A stretch of 6,528 nt of DNA from Oscillospiraceae bacterium. GTDB taxonomy: Bacteria; Bacillota; Clostridia; Oscillospirales; Ruminococcaceae. Each line of letters starts with the position of its first letter. Position 1 is the first letter of the stretch. The notes beneath the pieces were generated by a model that was given only the letters and a program-made list of their open reading frames with translations, was not told the DNA's origin and ran no database searches. Location of the stretch: contig JAISVP010000071.1 of NCBI GenBank assembly GCA_031271475.1, positions 1 to 6,528 of the forward strand, read 5' to 3'. This document shows, piece by piece, positions 1 through 5,559 of this stretch. Both the position numbers and the translations under genes were made by a program.

Positions 1-852
1 GAGCAATGCACCGCCCCCTGTAAGGATAATACCGTTTTCATAAATATCACTTACAAGTTCCGGCGGAGTATCTTCTACAATATTTTTTATGGCTGCAACA
101 ATTTCCGTAACATCATCCACAATAGCCTCAAAAATATCTGTTTGCATTACTTCAAACTGAATAGGCATACCGCTTGTAAGGCATCTGCCTTTAAGCACAG
201 TAGTTTTATCCGCCGCAGGAGTGAATACATTTCCTAATCGGCATTTCGCAGATTCTGCAGTTCTTTCTCCGATTAAGACCCTGTACTTGTTTGTCATATA
301 TCTTATTACAGACTCGTCAAGTTTGTTTCCGCCTGTTTTTATGGAACGCGAAAGTACAATACCGTTAAGGGAAATTACGGCGACATCTGTTGTTCCGCCG
401 CCGATATCTACAATCAAGTTTCCGTTTGCACGCGCGATATCAACGCCCGTACCGATTAACGCCGCTATGGGTTCCTGTATAAGATATACTTTTCTTGCAC
501 CGGCACTGTGTGCTGCTTCGATTACTGCTCTGCTTTCTACCTCTGTGATAAAAGACGGCACGCAAATGATTATCTGAGGTTTAAATACCTGTTTTCCGCA
601 TACCTTGTATATAAACTCCCGTATCATACACTGTGTCATATCCTCGTCAGAAATAACACCGCCTGCAAGCGGGCGAATGGTCTCAATATGTCCGGGAGTT
701 TTCCCTATCATTTTGTAAGCCTCTTCACCTACAGCAATTACTCTTCCGATTTTTTTATTGAATGCCACCACTGACGGCTCGTTAAGTACAATGCCTTTCT
801 CCCCCATTGTCATTATGATATTTGCCGTACCCAAATCAAGTCCTATATCCAT
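1..852 (-). CDS. mreB: MreB/Mbl-family rod shape-determining actin homologue, partial (C-terminus beyond window edge)
   Basis: Bacterial actin that polymerises on the inner face of the membrane and positions cell-wall elongation enzymes. The first 284 residues are in the window; family members are usually about 335-345, so some 50-60 are missing. Visible actin-fold motifs are phosphate-1 near residues 5-11 (LDLGTAN), followed by GIVLNEPSVVAFN; the EP motif at 127-128 (QEPIAALIG); phosphate-2 at 148-158 (VDIGGGTTDVA); and the adenosine motif at 277-284 (LTGGGALL). Known Mbl proteins have Asp after GGGTT, as here, whereas classical MreB has Glu, so this could be an Mbl-type paralogue. The ATG at 850-852 has a good Shine-Dalgarno site (GAAGAGGGG, 857-865). 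No mreC or mreD is visible; they would lie beyond the edge. It is separated from upstream comFC by 315 bp containing a long hairpin element, so it may have its own promoter. Confidence 0.96.
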   Translation of the reverse strand, partial: MDIGLDLGTANIIMTMGEKGIVLNEPSVVAFNKKIGRVIAVGEEAYKMIGKTPGHIETIRPLAGGVISDEDMTQCMIREFIYKVCGKQVFKPQIIICVPSFITEVESRAVIEAAHSAGARKVYLIQEPIAALIGTGVDIARANGNLIVDIGGGTTDVAVISLNGIVLSRSIKTGGNKLDESVIRYMTNKYRVLIGERTAESAKCRLGNVFTPAADKTTVLKGRCLTSGMPIQFEVMQTDIFEAIVDDVTEIVAAIKNIVEDTPPELVSDIYENGIILTGGGALL

Positions 853-879
853 ATTTCCCCTCTTCTGTATATTAATTTC

Positions 880-902
880 GGCATCGAACAGGTTCAGATG
901 CC
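880..902 (-). other. Compact imperfect palindrome in the mreB leader
   Basis: GGCATC (880-885) pairs with GATGCC (897-902) and GAAC (886-889) with GTTC (892-895), with a single unpaired A at 896. It lies 14 bases upstream of the mreB Shine-Dalgarno site, so it would be in the 5' leader or act as an operator-like DNA palindrome. No T-tract follows on the minus strand, so it does not look like a terminator of upstream transcription. Function unknown. Confidence 0.4.
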
Positions 903-1106
903 TTGTAAGTATTTTTCATTTTCAATAAACCTCTCCGTTAACTGAATTTTATTGTTTCAGTCAGCGGATTTTTTTGTTGTATTAAGGTAAAAATCTGCGG
1001 TAATGCTTTGTGCCTTACAAAGATTTTTGACAAAGTACAGCAGAAAATATGTTGCTTAGACAAAATTTAGTTTCCCGGGAGGTTAATAGGAAATACTGTA
1101 CTGCAT
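898..1106 (+). repeat. Long-hairpin element, copy A (family 2)
   Basis: This fills most of the 315-bp gap between mreB and comFC. The core stem is AAAAATCT (989-996) with AGATTTTT (1021-1028), enclosing a 24-base loop that closely matches the loop of the element at 4665-4849; both contain GTAATGCTT and CTTACAA. The arms continue outward: 970-988 with 1029-1047 (16 of 19 positions paired, four as U-G on the plus strand), CTGAATTTT (942-950) with AAAATTTAG (1062-1070), ACCTC (929-933) with GAGGT (1079-1083), AGTATTT (908-914) with AAATACT (1091-1097), and ATGC (898-901) with GCAT (1103-1106). It encodes no protein. The plus-strand assignment comes from the G-U pairs and the shared loop orientation. 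It could be a decayed miniature mobile element or an RNA gene. Confidence 0.6.
934..975 (+). terminator. Terminator-like hairpin with T-run on the plus strand
   Basis: TCCGTTAACTGAA (934-946) pairs with TTCAGTCAGCGGA (956-968), with one mismatch and one G-U. It is followed directly by seven T residues (969-975). It has the shape of a rho-independent terminator, but no plus-strand gene ends here. It could stop antisense transcription, or be incidental, since it overlaps the left arm of the long-hairpin element and the two folds compete. Confidence 0.3.
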
Positions 1107-1167
1107 TTGTCTTTTGCTGCTGTTTTGTTTACAACGGGTGTTCATACGATACTTTTTTATCTGTAGG

Positions 1168-1836
1168 TTACTTATTGGAATTGGAAGAAGTTGTTGCGAT
1201 TACAGCGAGCACAACTTTTTCCGCTCCTTTAGATTTCAACAGTTCCGCACATTTGTTAGCGGTACTGCCTGTAGTTAAAACATCATCACAAAGTATAATG
1301 CTGTTACCTTTTAAGTTCACATCACAGATGCTGTAAGACTTAACATTCTCTGCTCGCATCTGTGCAGTAAGTCCTCGCTGTGTTAAAGACTTTCCGCTTC
1401 TTATCAGAATATCTTTCCTGTGAGGGATACCTGTTTGTACGGAAATACGCCGGGAAATAATTTCCGACTGATTATATCCGCGTTCAATCAATGTTTTAAA
1501 ACGCATTGGCACAGGGACAATAAGACTTTCATCCGTCTTATTGATTGCTATAAGACGGGCCAGCAAATCTGCTGCGTGTTTTGCAAAATTAGTATTATCT
1601 CCATGCTTAAAAGCAGTGATTCCATTAGCAGCCGCACCGTCGTATTTGTACAAAACAAATACTTTATCAAAAGCAAACGAACCCTTTACGGAACATTCGC
1701 AAGGCAGTTTACCGCATTTATCACAAGCCTTAATTACGGGTAATTCACACTCATCGCATACGAGTTTATCAAATGTAATAAACGTCCCGCAACACGGACA
1801 CCTATTGGGAAATAATAAGTCTAAAATAAAATCCAT
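1168..1836 (-). CDS. comFC: ComFC/GntX-family phosphoribosyltransferase-like protein
   Basis: Homologue of B. subtilis ComFC, a cytosolic protein needed for DNA uptake in naturally competent bacteria and also common in non-competent species; its exact biochemical role is unsettled. It has 222 residues, normal for the family. The N-terminus carries a Cys-rich zinc-binding region (C13, C15, C16, C27, C30, C38, C41, C46, C48). The middle has the family signature VPVPMRFKTLIERGYNQSEI (about 107-126). The C-terminus has a PRPP-binding loop of phosphoribosyltransferase type (IILCDDVLTTGSTANKC, about 180-196, acidic pair D184 D185). The ATG at 1834-1836 is the only sensible start, as the frame closes upstream at TAA (1849-1851). 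The best Shine-Dalgarno match, AAGGAT, is rather far (about 14 bases), suggesting weak initiation. It lies 130 bp downstream of recD2, same strand. Confidence 0.95.
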   Translation of the reverse strand: MDFILDLLFPNRCPCCGTFITFDKLVCDECELPVIKACDKCGKLPCECSVKGSFAFDKVFVLYKYDGAAANGITAFKHGDNTNFAKHAADLLARLIAINKTDESLIVPVPMRFKTLIERGYNQSEIISRRISVQTGIPHRKDILIRSGKSLTQRGLTAQMRAENVKSYSICDVNLKGNSIILCDDVLTTGSTANKCAELLKSKGAEKVVLAVIATTSSNSNK

Positions 1837-1896
1837 TTTTAACCGTGATTATCCTTTTAACACTTTTAGAGTATGGATTCCGGTGCTTTTGCACTG

Positions 1897-1916
1897 CAGT
1901 AATTTCAATTGAGAAC
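1897..1916 (+). repeat. Fragment of the family-1 multi-hairpin repeat
   Basis: CAGTAATTTCAATTGAGAAC here matches the start of the copy at 5994-6086 (CAGTAATTTCGACTGAGAAC) with two differences over 20 bases, then similarity stops. It appears to be a truncated or decayed copy in the recD2-comFC gap. Confidence 0.45.
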
Positions 1917-1931
1917 CTCTGTGCAAAATGA

Positions 1932-1961
1932 CGGATATTTAATTCACGCTGTAAATATCCG
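1932..1961 (-). terminator. Stem-loop just after recD2, possible weak terminator
   Basis: CGGATATTT (1932-1940) and AAATATCCG (1953-1961) form a perfect 9-bp stem with a 12-base loop, starting 6 bases past the recD2 stop on the minus strand. The following minus-strand sequence (TCATTTTGC) has only a poor T-tract. It may be a weak terminator, an RNA 3'-end stabiliser, or neither; comFC could still be co-transcribed. Confidence 0.35.
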
Positions 1962-1966
1962 GGAGT

Positions 1967-4228
1967 TTATCCGGAGTTATTGCCGTTTGCAAGAATATAC
2001 TTAAGACATGAACATCTCAAGGTTTTTTTGTTATTATCCACCATTTTCTGAATTTTAGTTTCTGTTCCTATGACAATAAGCAATTTTTTGGCTCTGGTTA
2101 CGGCAGTATAAAGAAGACTGCGATAAGAGAGTTTTTCAAATCCGCTTGATATGGGAACAATAACTGCCTCAAACTCACTGCCTTGGCTTTTATGCACAGT
2201 AATCGCATAGGCAAGTTCAAGCTGATCAAGCATATCAAATCCATAAGTTACAATCCGTCCGTCAAAATCAACTGTAATTTGCGAACTTCCGCGGCTTATA
2301 GAAATAATCCGTCCGATATCTCCGTTAAATACGCCTGTACCTTCTGATATCTGGGAATCCTCAGACTTCTTCCAAACAATTGTATAGTTATTTTTCATTT
2401 GCATAACTTTATCTCCGCTGCGGAAAGTATACAGCATTGTTTTCACTTCATTTTTTTCGATGTGTGAAGGATTAACTGCCGCCTGCAAACTTTTATTCAG
2501 TTCAATAACTCCGGTGGGTCCTTTTCTTGACGGGGTTATAACCTGTATATCCGTAAGCGGAGAATACCCGTACGCATTGGGAAGTCTTCTGTTCACTAAA
2601 TCTGTTATCATCGGAACAACTTTAACTGGATCGTCTTGTGAAAAGAAAAAGAAATCACTGTCACGTCTGGCTAAATCCGGATATTCGCCATTAGTAATTT
2701 TATGTGCGTTAAGGACAATATAGCTTGCTTGTGACTGGCGGAAAATCTTATCCAATACCGTAACATGAATCCGTTTACTGCCGATAATATCCTCAAGCAA
2801 ATTCCCTGCTCCCACAGGAGGCAACTGGTCGCAGTCACCTACCATAATAATCTTGCAGTGTAACGGCAATGCGCGTAATAAAGACTGAAATAGCGGCACA
2901 TCTACCATGGACATTTCATCTATAATAAGAGCGTCACATTCCAACAGGTTGTCCTCATCGTGCTTAAAAGAAAACCCAAAACCTATGCCGCCGGTTTCTC
3001 CGGGTCTTTGACTCTCGATGACTTCCAAAAGTCTGTGTACAGTTTTTGCCTCAAATCCAGTAAGTTCCGACACCCTTTTTGCGGCACGTCCTGTGGGTGC
3101 AGTAATCATAACACGGTTTCCGCTTTTTTGCAACAGGCTGATAATTGCATTAAGAGTAGTTGTTTTGCCCGTACCGGGACCTCCTGTAAGAATAGTAACT
3201 CCTTTGTGTAATGCGGCTATAATGGCATCTCTTTGTTTTTCGGCATATTTTATACCGCTTTCGTTTTCTTGAATTTCTATTACAGCATCAAGCTGTTCGG
3301 GTGTCATTTGGTCATTTGCGTAATCTTCCAAAGCGTTTAATCTTGAGGCAATGTAATCCTCAGCTTCATAATAATCCGCAAGATAAATAAAGCCCTTGTC
3401 CCCGATAATGTATTCAATAATATTTCCTGCTTCTATCTCTTTATTGTATGCTTCATAGTAATCACTTTCCCCAATTTCAAGGAAACGGCATGAAGCCGTA
3501 CAAAGCGCACTTGACGGCACACAGGTATTTCCGTTAACGGTGTTCCAATTTAACACATAGATAATGCCCGCACGTATACGTTTTTGGGAATTGATCGGCA
3601 TTTCCAATCTTTCCGCTAACAGATTCACCTCACTGAACTGTAATTCTACCCCTTCTGAACATAAGGCATAAGGGTTGTCCTTTATGCGGTCAAATGCTCC
3701 CGTACCCCATTTCATAAATGCTCTGACAGCAAACTGAGGAGGAATATTAAATTCGGTAAGGAATGCGGTAATGGAACGCAAGCAAAAGATTTTCTGTAAG
3801 TTCTCGGAAATATCCTTACACTTCTTTTTAGTAACGCCTTTTATTTGCATAAGTTTTTCGGGTTCATTTTCAATTATATTAAAGGTTTCCTTACCGAATG
3901 CTGCGACAATCTTCTTTGCAAGCCCTTTAGATACGCCTTTTATAATACCGGATGAAAGATATTTTTCGATATTTTCAGAAGAGTTAGGTAATTCCCGTTC
4001 AAAGGTTTCCGCTTGCAGCTGCCTGCCGAAACGCGGATGTGTAGTGAATTTTCCAGTAACATTAAGATGTTCGCCAGTTTCTACATTACCCAATTGTCCG
4101 ACTACAGTAACGAGTTCCTGTGTCTCTGTAGCAAGGTCTACAACAGCATAACCGCTTTTAACATTTTTAAAAAGCACTGACTCAACTGTTCCGCCTGTAC
4201 TCACGGTTACACTTGATTCTTCTATCAT
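1967..4228 (-). CDS. recD2: RecD2-type ATP-dependent 5'-3' DNA helicase
   Basis: Superfamily 1B helicase of the RecD2/YrrC type, found in bacteria without RecBC and linked to DNA repair and replication-fork maintenance. The chosen protein has 753 residues, within the usual 700-800. Domains in order: N-terminal OB-like region; helix-hairpin-helix repeats (about 90-140, with SGIIKGVSKGLAKKI and IKGVTKKK); then the helicase core. Visible motifs are Walker A GGPGTGKTT (349-357, Lys355), motif Ia TAPTGRAAKR, motif II IIDEMSMVD (Asp437 Glu438), motif III VGDCDQLPPVGAG, motif IV IFRQS, motif V AYAITVHKSQGSEF and motif VI LYTAVTRAKK. All key residues are present, so it should be active. An upstream in-frame TTG (4250-4252) would add eight residues, but the AGGAG at 4237-4241 lies 8 bases before the ATG at 4226-4228, so the ATG is preferred. 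A family-1 repeat begins about 10 bases upstream of that site. Confidence 0.97.
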   Translation of the reverse strand: MIEESSVTVSTGGTVESVLFKNVKSGYAVVDLATETQELVTVVGQLGNVETGEHLNVTGKFTTHPRFGRQLQAETFERELPNSSENIEKYLSSGIIKGVSKGLAKKIVAAFGKETFNIIENEPEKLMQIKGVTKKKCKDISENLQKIFCLRSITAFLTEFNIPPQFAVRAFMKWGTGAFDRIKDNPYALCSEGVELQFSEVNLLAERLEMPINSQKRIRAGIIYVLNWNTVNGNTCVPSSALCTASCRFLEIGESDYYEAYNKEIEAGNIIEYIIGDKGFIYLADYYEAEDYIASRLNALEDYANDQMTPEQLDAVIEIQENESGIKYAEKQRDAIIAALHKGVTILTGGPGTGKTTTLNAIISLLQKSGNRVMITAPTGRAAKRVSELTGFEAKTVHRLLEVIESQRPGETGGIGFGFSFKHDEDNLLECDALIIDEMSMVDVPLFQSLLRALPLHCKIIMVGDCDQLPPVGAGNLLEDIIGSKRIHVTVLDKIFRQSQASYIVLNAHKITNGEYPDLARRDSDFFFFSQDDPVKVVPMITDLVNRRLPNAYGYSPLTDIQVITPSRKGPTGVIELNKSLQAAVNPSHIEKNEVKTMLYTFRSGDKVMQMKNNYTIVWKKSEDSQISEGTGVFNGDIGRIISISRGSSQITVDFDGRIVTYGFDMLDQLELAYAITVHKSQGSEFEAVIVPISSGFEKLSYRSLLYTAVTRAKKLLIVIGTETKIQKMVDNNKKTLRCSCLKYILANGNNSG

Positions 4229-4236
4229 TTTTATCA

Positions 4237-4241
4237 CTCCT
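4237..4241 (-). promoter_or_regulatory. Shine-Dalgarno site deciding the recD2 start
   Basis: AGGAG on the minus strand, 8 bases from the ATG at 4226-4228. It lies inside the eight-codon extension that the upstream TTG start would give, so it supports the shorter protein. Confidence 0.8.
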
Positions 4242-4250
4242 ATATATAGC

Positions 4251-4350
4251 AATTTCGATCCCGAACGGGCTAAGCGAATTCCTCATCGACGCACGCATTT
4301 GCGTGAGCAGTCCCGGCTTTGCCGAGACCGCAGCCGTTAGAAACGACTGT
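4251..4350 (+). repeat. Family-1 multi-hairpin repeat, copy 1
   Basis: About 100 bp, roughly 85% identical by eye to the inverted copy at 5011-5114 and similar to 5994-6086. It opens with AATTTCGA and CCCGAACGGG. It then has three hairpins: CACGC-ATTT-GCGTG, GTCCCGGC-TTT-GCCGAGAC and AGCCGTT-AGA-AACGACT. The last two each have one C-A mismatch that becomes G-U when read from the minus strand, the strand transcribed into recD2. It would occupy the recD2 leader if the promoter lies further upstream. Open frames across it are by-products of the repeat. Confidence 0.8.
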
Positions 4351-4458
4351 ATCAAATGCTGTTGTGCAGACAAATTATGCGGAATCTATAGAATATTAAA
4401 CCGTAATTTCTTTGATTTTTGACAGCAGTCTAATACTTTGTAACTTATTTATTAAATC
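4351..4458. other. AT-rich spacer with no recognisable gene
   Basis: I see no coding frame, RNA gene or clear repeat here. A perfect TTGACA sits at 4419-4424 on the plus strand, but no acceptable -10 box follows. A promoter for recD2 could lie here on the minus strand, but I cannot place one with confidence. Confidence 0.4.
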
Positions 4459-4588
4459 GCAGACGGATTCTTGCGTTTAATATTCTCCGTCTGTTTCGGT
4501 TGTCAGCCGCACGCCTGACGGGAAACAGGGTGATTCGAGCAAATAAACTCACGAACGGCTTTGCCGTGAAGTGCACGGGTTTATTTGC
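4459..4588. other. Cluster of three adjacent hairpins, two mutually exclusive
   Basis: Hairpin 1: CAGACGGA (4460-4467) with TCCGTCTG (4486-4493). Hairpin 2: CTGTTTC (4491-4497) with GAAACAG (4522-4528), containing an inner stem GTCAG (4502-4506) with CTGAC (4515-4519). Hairpin 3: GCAAATAAAC (4539-4548) with GTTTATTTGC (4579-4588), enclosing TCACG/CGTGA or CGGC-TTT-GCCG. Hairpins 1 and 2 share bases 4491-4493, so they cannot both form fully. No coding frame covers the region. It could be a structured RNA, a regulatory leader, or remains of further palindromic elements. Confidence 0.5.
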
Positions 4589-4607
4589 GGATTAATAAGT
4601 TTTTGTA

Positions 4608-4626
4608 CAAAATGACTGACATTTTG
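4608..4626. other. Small perfect hairpin CAAAATG-ACTGA-CATTTTG
   Basis: A 7-bp perfect inverted repeat with a 5-base loop. The left arm is part of a CAAAATGAC motif also found in the intergenic regions at 1920-1940 and, on the minus strand, 6150-6171. Function unknown. Confidence 0.35.
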
Positions 4627-4641
4627 CTTATGCTATGTATA

Positions 4642-4662
4642 CTGTTTTACTTTGTAAAACAG
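4642..4662. other. Perfect 9-bp hairpin just outside the long-hairpin element
   Basis: CTGTTTTAC (4642-4650) and GTAAAACAG (4654-4662) with a TTT loop. There is no T-run after it on the plus strand, so it is not a classical terminator. It ends two bases before the outer boundary of the family-2 element. Confidence 0.4.
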
Positions 4663-4664
4663 CA

Positions 4665-4849
4665 GTGCGTTTCGCAAGAGCCTGTTCAATATCTTTTTGT
4701 GATTGTGCTTTTTGGTAGATTTTTGGCTTTTCTAGGCAAAATTCCGCAGTAATGCTTGCGTCTTACAAGGAATTTTAACGCTGAAAAACGGAAATTTTGC
4801 TGAAAATGACACTTGCCAAAAGATATTGAACAGGCTCTAAGAAATGCAC
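4665..4849 (+). repeat. Long-hairpin element, copy B (family 2), with 21-bp perfect terminal inverted repeats
   Basis: A 21-bp perfect inverted repeat, 4677-4697 (starting AGAGCCTGTTCAATATC) with 4818-4838, extends less perfectly to GTGC (4665-4668) and GCAC (4846-4849). Inside, 4698-4732 continues pairing with 4783-4817 in imperfect form, with about seven G-U pairs when read as plus-strand RNA. The upper stem is AAAATTCC (4738-4745) with GGAATTTT (4769-4776), closing a 23-base loop matching that of the element at 898-1106. There is no coding capacity. The shape suits a miniature inverted-repeat element; I could not find a convincing target-site duplication. An RNA gene folding as a hairpin nearly end to end is the alternative. 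Confidence 0.7.
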
Positions 4850-4850
4850 C

Positions 4851-4877
4851 GAACACCGTTGCTTTGCTGCGGCGTTC
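4851..4877. other. Imperfect 12-bp hairpin
   Basis: GAACACCGTTGC (4851-4862) and GCTGCGGCGTTC (4866-4877) pair with two mismatches and one G-U around a TTT loop. It directly follows the long-hairpin element. Function unknown. Confidence 0.35.
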
Positions 4878-4960
4878 AAGAGTATAATGTACAGAGAATA
4901 TCAGAAATTTATTTGCGGTTCGGTAAAATTTTTCGCCTTATGCCAACTGTGAACTTTGGC

Positions 4961-4976
4961 TTTGTATGCATACAAA
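4961..4976. promoter_or_regulatory. 16-bp perfect palindrome, operator-like
   Basis: TTTGTATGCATACAAA is a perfect dyad with no spacer, a shape typical of binding sites for dimeric regulators. It lies 35 bp from the family-1 copy at 5011-5114, in DNA without genes. I do not recognise the regulator, and no promoter is evident beside it. Confidence 0.3.
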
Positions 4977-5010
4977 AATCCGGCAGTAAATTTGTCAGGG
5001 TTATTATTTC

Positions 5011-5114
5011 ATAGCCGTTTCTAACGGCTATGGTCTCGGCTTTGCCGAGACCCGCACTCAAATGCGTGCGTCGATGAGGACTTCGCTTAACCCGTTCGGG
5101 GTCGAAATTACTGT
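5011..5114 (-). repeat. Family-1 multi-hairpin repeat, copy 2 (inverted)
   Basis: Read on the minus strand it starts ACAGTAATTTCGACC and ends at the hairpin TAGCCGTT-AGA-AACGGCTA. It contains a perfect 9-bp hairpin GGTCTCGGC-AAA-GCCGAGACC, where copy 1 has TTT in the loop. It begins 7 bases after the stop codon of the membrane-protein gene at 5122-5421 and would be transcribed as part of that gene's 3' end. It faces copy 1 across about 660 bp. Confidence 0.8.
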
Positions 5115-5121
5115 ACAGTTC

Positions 5122-5421
5122 CTAATCAACCGTTCTCGGTTTCACCATACGGACACAATGTTTTTCCTCACAAAGCTTTTTACAGATCTCAAGGGTGTCT
5201 TTATCATTATCTTTGTTGAGAAGATAGATTTTGGGGTTAACCTTTCCGCCGTTCCATTTAAGAAAACGGATAAGGCGGCGGATTTTATCCTCTGCCTGTT
5301 GATTTTTATAAATAGGAAGTATAACAACTATATCATCAGGCACATGCAGTTTGACAAGTATGCTATATCCGAAAAAAAAGATAACAATTAAAAAAACAGC
5401 AGCAATAAGTAAGAGTTCCAT
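5122..5421 (-). CDS. Small single-pass membrane protein of unknown function
   Basis: A 99-residue protein I cannot assign to a named family. Residues 3-24 form one strongly hydrophobic segment (LLLIAAVFLIVIFFFGYSIL), a likely membrane anchor. The remaining 75 residues are charged and look like alternating strands and helices: DDIVVILPIYKN, an amphipathic helix (AEDKIRRLIRFLKW), PKIYLLNKDNDKDTLEICKKL, and a final strand HCVRMVKP. The VVILPIY and YLLNKDNDKD pattern recalls the first half of GT-A (family 2) glycosyltransferases, but the protein is far too short to be one, so this is only a fold hint. The ATG at 5419-5421 follows a GGGGGAT Shine-Dalgarno-like stretch at 5-6 bases. It lies 138 bp downstream of the ComFB gene, same strand, and is followed at once by a family-1 repeat. 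Confidence 0.72.
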   Translation of the reverse strand: MELLLIAAVFLIVIFFFGYSILVKLHVPDDIVVILPIYKNQQAEDKIRRLIRFLKWNGGKVNPKIYLLNKDNDKDTLEICKKLCEEKHCVRMVKPRTVD

Positions 5422-5559
5422 GACATCCCCCGTTCTATACGCCTAAAGCAAACGTATGTAATATGTAATTATTCCTGCACAGTTCCGATTCCGAAAGGAC
5501 ACCTAATATTCGTAAAACGGAATTATTATAGGAAATACCATATCATATTATATGCCGGA
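5422..5559. other. Gap between ComFB gene and membrane-protein gene
   Basis: 138 bp, AT-rich. TATAAT occurs on the minus strand at 5527-5532 but has no convincing -35 box, so a promoter for the 99-residue gene is only possible. I see no terminator after the ComFB gene and no repeat copy here. Confidence 0.3.

Noticed and set aside
221..774. Plus-strand open frames in the first 800 bases
   Set aside because: They are shadows of mreB, whose minus-strand frame reads through with all actin-family motifs.
4229..4252. Eight-codon upstream extension of recD2 from a TTG start
   Set aside because: A clear AGGAG lies within the extension at proper distance from the downstream ATG, and the upstream TTG lies in the repeat with no ribosome site.
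4182..4373. Minus-strand open frame across repeat copy 1 with a peptide similar to one at 5062-5391 on the plus strand (MRASMR ... PFG-IE)
   Set aside because: The similarity comes from both frames crossing the same non-coding repeat; the first also overlaps the start of recD2, and neither has a convincing Shine-Dalgarno site or protein family.
4419..4447. Plus-strand promoter beginning with a perfect TTGACA at 4419-4424
   Set aside because: No acceptable -10 hexamer occurs 16-18 bases downstream (TAACTT is the best), and no gene follows on that strand.
4664..4850. Target-site duplication around the long-hairpin element
   Set aside because: Flanking bases at several plausible end positions do not give a matching direct repeat longer than one or two bases.
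4251..5114. CRISPR array
   Set aside because: Repeats are few, long, in mixed orientation and unevenly spaced, without short regular spacers.
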